A stretch of DNA of 64,000 nt. Source: Pseudomonas sp. PA15(2017). GTDB taxonomy: Bacteria; Pseudomonadota; Gammaproteobacteria; Pseudomonadales; Pseudomonadaceae. Of this stretch, positions 32,861-40,817 are shown in pieces. The stretch spans positions 37,748 to 101,747 of the forward strand of contig NZ_MSXV01000059.1 of assembly GCF_001945395.1 (NCBI RefSeq), given 5' to 3'. The notes under the pieces are model-generated. The model was not told where the DNA came from. It saw only the letters and a program-made list of their open reading frames with translations, and made no database searches. Position numbers and translations under genes: made by a program. Positions within the stretch are counted from its first letter, which is position 1, and each line of letters opens with the position of its first letter.

Positions 32861-33622
32861 CTACTCGCTGCCGCGCAGACGCTTTGGCGTAAGCCCCAGG
32901 TAACGGCGCATGGCGGTGGTCAACGCGCTCTGGCTGGAGAAACCGCATTCCTCGGCGATACGCACCAGCGGCAATCCGCTGCCACGCAACAGGCGCGTGG
33001 CGCGATCGAGGCGCGCCTTGAGCAGGTATTGATGGGGCGTGAGGCCGACGCTGTCCTTGAACTGGGCGTGGAAATGGCTCGGGCTCAGGCAGGCGACATG
33101 GGCAAGCTCGGCCACGCTGATGCGCCGTGCCAGGTTGTCGGCGATATAGCCATCGAGGCGCTGCACGTTCAGCGAACCATGGCCGCGGCTGGATTGCTCA
33201 CCGAACAGCCGCAGGTGCAGGGCGCGCAGCAGCACGCCGCCCAGCGACCGCGCCAGCAGCGGGTCGCTGCCGTAACGCTCCAACTCGGCGCCGGCATAGC
33301 AGAGCAGGTGCTGGAAGTCGGCATCGAGTTGCGGGTAACGCGGCGTGTCGAACAGGTGGCCGAGCAGCTGCAGATCCTCGCTGGACATGTCCTGCTCGTT
33401 GAGGTCGACGATCAGCATGCGGTTGTCGCCAATGCCGGCGAACTGATGGTCGGCGTCGCCCGGCACCAGGCAGGCGCGCATGCGGCACACCTCGCCGCCA
33501 CGCCCAACCACCTCGAACTCGGCACGCCCGGATACCGACATCACCAACTGGTGATGGTCGTGGGTGTGTTCGTGGGCCTGGTCGTCCAGACGCATGAGGC
33601 GGGCGTTGAGCATGATTCGCAT
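32861..33622 (-). CDS. AraC-family transcriptional regulator
   Basis: About 253 aa. The N-terminal cupin-like sensor (HEHTHDHHQLVMSVSGRAEFEV) has several His. The C-terminus holds the two AraC helix-turn-helix motifs (ISVAELAHVACLSPSHFHAQFKDSVGLTPHQYLL; PLVRIAEECGFSSQSALTTAMRRYLGLTPKRLR). The start is uncertain between ATG at 33622 and 33613; a longer frame to 33730 lacks family features. The target is unknown. It lies upstream of the cupredoxin cluster in the same direction and divergent from lon. Confidence 0.87.
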   Translation of the reverse strand: MRIMLNARLMRLDDQAHEHTHDHHQLVMSVSGRAEFEVVGRGGEVCRMRACLVPGDADHQFAGIGDNRMLIVDLNEQDMSSEDLQLLGHLFDTPRYPQLDADFQHLLCYAGAELERYGSDPLLARSLGGVLLRALHLRLFGEQSSRGHGSLNVQRLDGYIADNLARRISVAELAHVACLSPSHFHAQFKDSVGLTPHQYLLKARLDRATRLLRGSGLPLVRIAEECGFSSQSALTTAMRRYLGLTPKRLRGSE

Positions 33623-33752
33623 CTCGATGGGCAACGCGCGCACTCTACCGCGTTGCCGGGCAAAACTGTATGGGTAGCGACAGGAGGCCTGATGGCGGGA
33701 AAGCGCCGCATCGGCTGGGCTGACAAGCAAACATCTGACACATGAATAAATG

Positions 33753-33780
33753 TTGAAAAAACCCGGCGGTGCCCCATCTA
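33753..33780 (+). promoter_or_regulatory. Sigma32 (heat-shock) promoter for the second Lon
   Basis: TTGAAA (33753-33758) and CCCCATCT (33772-33779) are separated by 13 bp, matching the RpoH consensus CTTGAA-N11-16-CCCCATnT. It lies about 30 bp before the lon ATG. Confidence 0.88.
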
Positions 33781-33808
33781 ACCTTCAACGTCAATGGACA
33801 GGTGCCGC

Positions 33809-36196
33809 ATGAACGACCCGCACGATATCGAGATCGCTTCGGAGCAAACCAGCCACAGCCTGATGCTGCCCGGCCAGAACCTGCCGGACAAACTCTATGT
33901 GATTCCGATCCATAACCGCCCCTTCTTCCCGGCGCAGGTGCTGCCGGTGATCGTCAATGAAGAGCACTGGGCGGAAACCTTGGAGCTGGTCAGCAAGACC
34001 GAGCACAAGACCCTGGCGTTGTTCTACGTCGACAAGCCGGTCACCGACCCCCGCCACTTCGACACCTCCAGTCTGCCTGAGCACGGCACCGTGGTGCGTG
34101 TGCACCATGTCAGCAACGACGACGGCAAGCTGCAGTTCGTGGCCCAGGGCCTGACCCGGGTGCGCATCCGCGGCTGGCTCAAGCACCATCGCCCGCCGTA
34201 CCTGGCCGAGGTCGACTACCCACGCAACCCCAACGACGGGCGCGACGAGGTCAAGGCCTACGCCATGGCGCTGATCAACGTGATCCGCGAGCTGCTGCCG
34301 CTCAACCCGCTGTACAACGAAGAGCTGAAGAACTATCTCAACCGCTTCAGCCCTAACGACCCTTCGCCGCTCACCGACTTCGCCGCCGCCCTGACCACGG
34401 CGCAATCCAAGGTGCTGCAGGAAGTGCTCGACACCGTGCCGATTCTCAAGCGCATGGAGAAGGTGCTGCCGCTGCTGCGCAAGGAAGTCGAGGTCGCGCG
34501 CCTGCAGAACGAGCTCTCCGACGAGGTGAACCGCTCGGTAGGCGAGCACCAGCGCGAGTTCTTCCTCAAGGAACAGCTGAAGATCATCCAGCAGGAACTG
34601 GGCATCACCAAGGATGACCGCAGTGCCGACGCCGAGCAGTTCAGCCAACGCCTGGAAGGCAAGACCCTGCCCGAGCAGGCACGCAAGCGTATCGACGAGG
34701 AGATGAACAAGCTCTCCGTGCTGGAAACCGGCTCGCCGGAGTACGCCGTCACCCGCAATTATCTGGACTGGGCCACCAGCGTGCCCTGGGGCGTGGTCGG
34801 CAAGGACAAGCTGGACCTCAAGCACGCGCGCAAGGTGCTCGACGATCACCATGCCGGCATGGACGACATCAAGCAGCGCATCACCGAATTCCTCGCCGTT
34901 GGCGCCTTCAAGGGCGAGATCGCCGGCTCCATCGTGCTGCTGGTCGGCCCGCCGGGCGTGGGCAAGACCAGCATTGGCAAGTCCATCGCCGAATCTCTGG
35001 GCCGGCCGTTCTACCGGTTTTCGGTGGGCGGCATGCGTGACGAGGCCGAGATCAAGGGCCATCGCCGCACCTACATCGGCGCCCTGCCCGGCAAGCTGGT
35101 GCAGGCGCTCAAGGAGGTCGAGGTGATGAACCCGGTGATCATGCTCGACGAGATCGACAAGATGGGCAGCAGCTTCCAGGGCGACCCGGCCTCGGCACTG
35201 CTGGAGACCCTCGACCCGGAGCAGAACGTCGAATTCCTCGACCACTACCTCGACCTGCGCCTGGACCTCTCCAAGGTGCTGTTCGTGTGCACCGCCAACA
35301 CCCTGGACTCGATTCCCGGTCCGCTGCTCGACCGTATGGAAGTGGTGCGCCTGTCCGGCTACATCACCGAGGAAAAGCTGGCCATCGCCAAGCGCCACCT
35401 GTGGCCCAAGCAGCTCGACAGGGCGGGGGTTTCGAGCAAGCAGCTGTCGATCAGCGACAGCGCCCTGCGCGCCCTGATCGAAGGCTATGCCCGCGAAGCC
35501 GGCGTGCGCCAGTTGGAGAAACAGCTCGGCAAGCTGGTGCGCAAGGCCGTGGTCAAGCTGCTCGAAGCCCCGCAAACCAAGGTCAAGATCGCTGCCAAGG
35601 ATCTGGAAGGCTACCTGGGCATGCCGGTATTTCGCAGCGAGCAGGTGCTGTCCGGCGTCGGCGTGATCACCGGTCTGGCCTGGACCAGCATGGGCGGCGC
35701 CACGCTGCCGATCGAGGCGACGCGCATTCATACGCTGAACCGCGGCTTCAAGCTCACCGGCCAGCTTGGCGAGGTGATGAAGGAGTCGGCGGAGATCGCC
35801 TACAGTTACGTCAGCTCCAACCTGAAGACCTACAAGGGCGACCCGACCTTCTTCGACCAGGCGTTCGTGCACATGCACGTGCCCGAGGGCGCCACGCCCA
35901 AGGACGGGCCGAGCGCCGGCGTTACCATCGCCAGCGCGCTGCTCTCCCTGGCCCGTAACCAGGTACCGAAAAAGGGCGTGGCGATGACTGGCGAGCTGAC
36001 CCTGACCGGCCAGGTACTGGCCATTGGTGGAGTGCGCGAGAAAGTCATCGCCGCGCGCCGCCAGAAGATCCACGAGCTGATTCTGCCCGAGGCCAACCGT
36101 GGCTCTTACCAAGAGCTACCGGACTATCTCAAGCAGGGCATCACCGTGCATTTCGCCAAGCGCTTCAGCGACGTCGCCAAGGTGCTGTTCGACTGA
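33809..36196 (+). CDS. ATP-dependent Lon-family protease (AsrA-like second Lon)
   Basis: A 795-aa LonA protease. The N-terminal substrate domain starts at LPDKLYVIPIHNRPFFPAQV, the AAA module has GPPGVGKTS (~res 380) and MLDEIDKMG, and the protease domain has PKDGPSAGVTIASA with the catalytic Ser (~res 702) and the partner Lys in GGVREKVIAARR. It resembles P. aeruginosa AsrA (PA0779), a second Lon linked to heat shock and aminoglycoside tolerance, more than the housekeeping Lon of the clpX locus. A sigma32-type promoter precedes it. ATG at 33809 has AGG upstream; ATG at 33794 is possible. Confidence 0.92.
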   Translation: MNDPHDIEIASEQTSHSLMLPGQNLPDKLYVIPIHNRPFFPAQVLPVIVNEEHWAETLELVSKTEHKTLALFYVDKPVTDPRHFDTSSLPEHGTVVRVHHVSNDDGKLQFVAQGLTRVRIRGWLKHHRPPYLAEVDYPRNPNDGRDEVKAYAMALINVIRELLPLNPLYNEELKNYLNRFSPNDPSPLTDFAAALTTAQSKVLQEVLDTVPILKRMEKVLPLLRKEVEVARLQNELSDEVNRSVGEHQREFFLKEQLKIIQQELGITKDDRSADAEQFSQRLEGKTLPEQARKRIDEEMNKLSVLETGSPEYAVTRNYLDWATSVPWGVVGKDKLDLKHARKVLDDHHAGMDDIKQRITEFLAVGAFKGEIAGSIVLLVGPPGVGKTSIGKSIAESLGRPFYRFSVGGMRDEAEIKGHRRTYIGALPGKLVQALKEVEVMNPVIMLDEIDKMGSSFQGDPASALLETLDPEQNVEFLDHYLDLRLDLSKVLFVCTANTLDSIPGPLLDRMEVVRLSGYITEEKLAIAKRHLWPKQLDRAGVSSKQLSISDSALRALIEGYAREAGVRQLEKQLGKLVRKAVVKLLEAPQTKVKIAAKDLEGYLGMPVFRSEQVLSGVGVITGLAWTSMGGATLPIEATRIHTLNRGFKLTGQLGEVMKESAEIAYSYVSSNLKTYKGDPTFFDQAFVHMHVPEGATPKDGPSAGVTIASALLSLARNQVPKKGVAMTGELTLTGQVLAIGGVREKVIAARRQKIHELILPEANRGSYQELPDYLKQGITVHFAKRFSDVAKVLFD

Positions 36197-36267
36197 CGGG
36201 CCTCTCGCCCTGCCCTTGCTGCTGCAAGGGCAAGCGCAGGCGCGGCGCTCGGTCACCCGCATACCCG

Positions 36268-37604
36268 TTACTTGACGACCTCCGCCGCTGCGTCGGCGAG
36301 CCCTTCGCGCATACGCTGCGCGTCGGCCACGAAATGGCGGCTTGCCTTCAGCAGGGCCAGCATGGTCAGCAACAGGGCTACCGGCACCAGATAAAGGGCA
36401 TCGTGCAGGCCAATGCCCTTGGAGGTTTCGCTCATCTCGTCGGCACCGGCTGCGAGCATGGCCGCCGAGGAAAAGTGGTCGGATAGCAGCCCCACGGCAA
36501 TTGGCCCCAGGCCACCACCGAGCAAATACAGGCCGGCGAAATACAGCGCCATGGCGGTCGCTCGCAGGCGTGGCTCGATCACGTCCTGAATCGCGGTGTA
36601 AACGCAGGTGTAGAAGTTGTAGGCAAACAGCCAACCGAGGCTGAACAGCGCCACGAACACACCGATCTCGACACGTCCCGCATGCAGTGCATAACCGGTG
36701 CTCAGGGTGGCGACGAGCATGCTGACGGCAGCGAGCAGCAACCGCCCGTTGCGGTATTTCTGGTGAATCCGGTCCGCGACCCAGCCACCCAGCGTCAGGC
36801 CAACCAGGCCGGTAAGGCCGACGATCACCCCAGTGGCCACGGCGGCCTCCTGCAGCGGCAACAGGAAATAACGTTGTAGCATTGGCACCAGAAACGAATT
36901 GCAGGCGTAGGTGGCAAAGTTGAACGCCAGGCCAGCCAGCACCAGCCACCAGAACGTGGGAACGCGCAGCACCTTGCGCAGCGGCTGACTGACCGGGGTG
37001 GCGGCCACCTGAATGTCTTCGGCAGCCCCGCGGCGCGGCTCCCTGATCAGAAAGATGAACACCGCCAGGATCAGCCCGGGTACCGCGGCAATGAAGAATG
37101 GCGCGCGCCAGCTGTCGAATGCGGCGACCAGCGCACCGATGGTGAAGAACGCCAGCAACAACCCAACGGCAGGCCGAGCATGAAGATTCCCATGGCCCGC
37201 GCGCGCTTGTGAGCCGGGAACAGGTCGCCAATCAGAGAATTGGCAGCCGGTGCATAGCTGGCCTCGCCGATCCCGATGCCCATACGGATCAGCAGAAAGC
37301 TCCAGTAATTCCAGGCCAGCCCGTTCACCGCGGTCAGCGCGCTCCAGGCGGCCAGCCCCCACCCCATGATCTTGCGGCGCGAGCCAGTATCGGCCATGCG
37401 CCCCAACGGCAAGCCCGCGATGGCGTACACCAGGGTGAACGCGGTGCCGATCATGCCCAGCTGAAAATCACTCAGCCGCCACTCCATGCGGATGGGCTCG
37501 ATGATGATCGCGGGAATGGTGCGGTCGAAGAAATTGAACAGGTTGGCGAGAAACAACAGGAACAGGATGCGCCACGCATTCGCGGCTTGCTGGGTCTGCG
37601 ACAT
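36268..37604 (-). pseudogene. MFS transporter gene with single-base frameshift
   Basis: Reading from ATG 37604 gives a typical MFS N-terminal half (RILFLLFLANLFNFFDRTIP, GRMADTGSRRKIMGWG, RMGIGIGEASYAPAANSLI) up to MLGLPLG, then goes out of frame near 37162. The C-terminal half continues in another frame (LLLAFFTIGALVAAFDSW to the end at 36268) with helices through GLYLLGGGLGPIAVGLL. Restoring one base in the GGG run at 37162-37164 would rejoin them. It resembles spinster-type MFS transporters of aromatic or lipid substrates. It could be a real mutation or a sequencing error. Confidence 0.88.
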
Positions 37605-37872
37605 GACGGTGCTCTCTTATTGTTGTTGGAAGCCGAGCCGTTGCCGACCCTGGCACTCGCATCTTGGCCGCTAACGGCTGGCAGCCCCACGATCATTCGT
37701 GATGGTTATAGGTGGCGATGGCGCCAGCGTTCCGGCGTGCAGAGAAATCAGGTAGATCGAAACGAGATTTGCGCTGTCTGAACCCGGTCTGGACGCCGAA
37801 GGCTACGCATTCAACATCTGGCGCTCCGTTCGTGATCGACGCGCCAGACACAAGGCATTAAGGAGAATGGGG

Positions 37873-39129
37873 ATGCCCCGCACCGACAAGGAACATTTCA
37901 TCGGGCTCGAGTGGCTGCGTTTCATACTCGGCCTGTACATCGTGGTCTTCCACACCCTGCACAACTACCCCGAGCAGAAGTTGCCGATCATCAAGCAGCT
38001 GAGCAGCGTGGGCTTCTTCGCCACCAGCACCTTCTTCGTGCTGTCCGGCTTTCTGCTCGCGCACGTCTACTGCCAGCGCGGCCAGTTGCGCGAGCCGGCG
38101 GTGAGCTTCTGGAGCAAGCGCTTCGCCAACCTCTACCCGCTGCACATCTTTTCGCTGCTGCTGACCATCTCGGTGATCTTCGTGATCAGCAGCCTGGGCA
38201 TTCCGCCGGACGACACCAAGGCCAGCATCCGCTTCGTGGTGTACGACACCAACGAAGACATGACCGATATCTCGCGCACCACCCTCGAGCACTTCATGAG
38301 CAATGGCGAGCTGGCCCTCAACAGCCTGCTGCAACTGACCATGCTGCAAGCCTGGAACCCCTTCTACCTGACGTTCAACGCACCGCTGTGGTCGATTTCC
38401 ACGCTATTCTTCTTCTACCTTACCTTTCCCTTCGTGGCGCCGCGCCTGGCGCGCCTGAAGCACAAGGTGCTGTGGATCGGCGTGCTGACGCTGATCTACC
38501 TGATTCCGCCGGCGCTGGTAATTCTCAACGGTGACTACGGCATGCCGTTCACCGGCATCCTGCACCGCAACCCGCTGGTACGCCTACCCGAGTTTCTCGC
38601 CGGCATTCTCGCCTACGGCCTGTTCCGCGACCTAAAGGATGCCGGCCGCACGCCGGGGGCAGGCGCCATCGGGCTGATGATTGCCGCCGTGCCGGCCAGC
38701 TTCTTCACGGCTGCCTGGCTGATCGAAGGCCCGCAATTCTGGTACTACCTGCTGCACAACGGCCTGCTGTTGCCGGTGCAGATCATGCTGATCTATCTCT
38801 GCGCACTGGCGCCTTCGCCGGACAACCAGCGGCTGTGGCGCTGGTCGCAGCGCCTGGGCGCCGCCTCATTGCCCTTGTTCGTGCTGCACGTGCCGGCCTT
38901 CACCCTGTTCTCCCGCTCGGAAAAGCTGCTGAGCGTGGCGTCCGGCGAGTGTTTCGCCAACTGGGCCGAATGCGCCGTGCGCGCTGGCGAGCAGGACCTG
39001 TCGATCGTCTTCTACCCGCTGTTCCTGCTGCTGACGGTGATTCTCTGCGTCTGGGCCCAGGAAAAGGCCGTGGTGCCGACCCGCAAACGGCTGCTCAAGT
39101 GGCTGCCCGTGCGGCGTAGCACAGCCTGA
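37873..39129 (+). CDS. Acyltransferase-3 family membrane protein (OPG-linked)
   Basis: A 418-aa integral membrane acyltransferase with about ten helices. The start (FIGLEWLRFILGLYIVVFHTLHNY) has the conserved R and H of the OafA/NodX/OpgC superfamily, and FFATSTFFVLSGFLLAHVY follows. It lies 104 bp upstream of opgG in the same direction, so it probably adds acyl groups (for example succinyl) to osmoregulated periplasmic glucans, as OpgC does elsewhere; this is inferred from context. ATG at 37873 is chosen because AAGGAG then lies 7 nt upstream. Confidence 0.83.
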   Translation: MPRTDKEHFIGLEWLRFILGLYIVVFHTLHNYPEQKLPIIKQLSSVGFFATSTFFVLSGFLLAHVYCQRGQLREPAVSFWSKRFANLYPLHIFSLLLTISVIFVISSLGIPPDDTKASIRFVVYDTNEDMTDISRTTLEHFMSNGELALNSLLQLTMLQAWNPFYLTFNAPLWSISTLFFFYLTFPFVAPRLARLKHKVLWIGVLTLIYLIPPALVILNGDYGMPFTGILHRNPLVRLPEFLAGILAYGLFRDLKDAGRTPGAGAIGLMIAAVPASFFTAAWLIEGPQFWYYLLHNGLLLPVQIMLIYLCALAPSPDNQRLWRWSQRLGAASLPLFVLHVPAFTLFSRSEKLLSVASGECFANWAECAVRAGEQDLSIVFYPLFLLLTVILCVWAQEKAVVPTRKRLLKWLPVRRSTA

Positions 39130-39170
39130 GGAAAACGGAAGGAAATTCCCAGGAATCATCTGCAAAGGCG

Positions 39171-39200
39171 ACGGTCGGAAGGAGATGTTCGGCCGACCGT
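39171..39200. other. Hairpin between acyltransferase gene and opgG
   Basis: ACGGTCGG and CCGACCGT form an 8-bp perfect stem with a 14-nt loop. The tail (GCCGCTGTTTCTTACTGTTTT) is only partly T-rich, so it is a weak terminator or mRNA-processing structure. Confidence 0.4.
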
Positions 39201-39233
39201 GCCGCTGTTTCTTACTGTTTTCTGGAGGGATCC

Positions 39234-40817
39234 GTGATCCTCAAAACCGTCAAGGCATCTGTCCGCCACAGCATGCTTCCAGCTGCGCTGTGCCTGGCCT
39301 GCACCACCTCGCTGTTCAGTGCTCAGGTGCTGGCTTTCTCCCTCGATGATGTGGCTTCGCAAGCCAAAGGCCTGCTGGACAAACCTTACGCCGCGCCCGC
39401 CAGCAACCTGCCCAGAGAACTGCGCACCCTGTCGTTCAAGGATTACCAGCAGATCAAGGCGCGTGAAGACAAGTACGAATGGGCCGACGGCAAGACGCCC
39501 TTCAAGCTGAGCTTTTATCACCAGGGCATGCACTTCGAGACCCCGGTGAAGATCAACGAAGTGACCGCCACCAGCGTCAACGAGATCAAGTACGATCCGG
39601 AGCGCTTCGACTTCGGCGACATCAAGGTCGACAAGGATGCCACCAAGGATCTGGGCTACGCGGGCTTTCGCGTCATGTACCCGATCAACGAGAAGGACAA
39701 GCTCGACGAGATCATGAGCCTGCTCGGCGCCAGCTACTTCCGTGTGGTCGGCAAGGATCAGGTCTACGGCACCTCGTCCCGTGGCCTGGCCATCGATACC
39801 GCACTGCCCAGCGGCGAAGAATTCCCCTATTTCCGCGAGTTCTGGATCGAGCGCCCGAAAGCCGGCGACAAGCATCTGGTGATCTTCGCCCTGCTCGACT
39901 CGCCGCGCGCCACCGGCGCCTACCGCTTCATCCTGCGTCCGGGCAAGGATTCGGTGGTCGATGTCAAATCCAAGGTATTCCTGCGCGAGAACGTCACCAA
40001 GCTGGGCGTCGCCCCGCTGACCAGCATGTTCCTGTACGGCAGCAACCAGCGCTCCGCCAAGGCCAATTACCGCCCTGCCCTGCACGACGCCAACGGCCTG
40101 GCGATCCACACCGGCAGCGACGAGCACATCTGGCGCCCGCTGAACAACCCACAGAACCTGGCGGTGAGCACCTTCGAAGTGCAGAACCCGAAAGGTTTCG
40201 GCCTGCTGCAACGCGGCCGCGACTTCGCCCAGTACGAAGACCTGGACGATCACTACGAACAACGCCCCAGCGTGTGGCTCGAGCCCAAGGGCGAATGGGG
40301 CAAGGGCAAGGTCGAACTGGTGGAAATCCCCACCCCGGACGAAACCAACGACAATATCGTCGCCTTCTGGACACCTGACGAGCAGCCCAAGCCGGGCGAG
40401 CCGATGGCGTTCGACTATCGCATGCACTGGACCAAGGACGAGCGCGCCCAGCTGGGTCAGGACATCGCCTGGGTCAAGCAGACCATGCGCAGCGCCGGTG
40501 AAGTCAAGCAGCCCAACCTGACCCGCAAGCTCGATGGCAGCATCGCCCTGCTGGTCGACTTCCAAGGCCCGTCGCTGGAAGCGCTCAAGCCCGATGCCGC
40601 AGTGACCAGCAACTTCAGCATCAACGACAACGCCGAGGTGCTGGATAACCAGTTGCAGTACAACAAGGCCACCAAAGGCTGGCGCATGACGGTGCGCCTC
40701 AAGGTCAAGGATGCCAAGCAAGCGGTGGAAATGCGCGCGGCCCTGGTCGAGGGTGACAAGACCCTCAGCGAGACCTGGAGCTATCAACTCCCGCCCAATA
40801 CGGTTGCCCCCCAATGA
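39234..40817 (+). CDS. opgG: Glucan biosynthesis protein OpgG
   Basis: A 527-aa periplasmic protein (signal peptide about 1-34, cleaved after VLA) of the MdoG/OpgG family, needed for backbone assembly or branching of osmoregulated periplasmic glucans. FSLDDVASQAKGLLDKPY, KLSFYHQGMHFETPVKI and FREFWIERP are characteristic. The start is GTG with GGAGGG upstream. Its stop overlaps opgH by 4 bp. Confidence 0.95.
   Translation: MILKTVKASVRHSMLPAALCLACTTSLFSAQVLAFSLDDVASQAKGLLDKPYAAPASNLPRELRTLSFKDYQQIKAREDKYEWADGKTPFKLSFYHQGMHFETPVKINEVTATSVNEIKYDPERFDFGDIKVDKDATKDLGYAGFRVMYPINEKDKLDEIMSLLGASYFRVVGKDQVYGTSSRGLAIDTALPSGEEFPYFREFWIERPKAGDKHLVIFALLDSPRATGAYRFILRPGKDSVVDVKSKVFLRENVTKLGVAPLTSMFLYGSNQRSAKANYRPALHDANGLAIHTGSDEHIWRPLNNPQNLAVSTFEVQNPKGFGLLQRGRDFAQYEDLDDHYEQRPSVWLEPKGEWGKGKVELVEIPTPDETNDNIVAFWTPDEQPKPGEPMAFDYRMHWTKDERAQLGQDIAWVKQTMRSAGEVKQPNLTRKLDGSIALLVDFQGPSLEALKPDAAVTSNFSINDNAEVLDNQLQYNKATKGWRMTVRLKVKDAKQAVEMRAALVEGDKTLSETWSYQLPPNTVAPQ

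Noticed and set aside
33791..36112. 773-codon open frame antisense to the second lon gene
   Set aside because: It mirrors the codon pattern of a certain gene in high-GC DNA, has no family features and no start context.
39156..40814. 552-codon open frame antisense to opgG
   Set aside because: Shadow of opgG; composition (His/Gln/Val-rich) is typical of an antisense frame.
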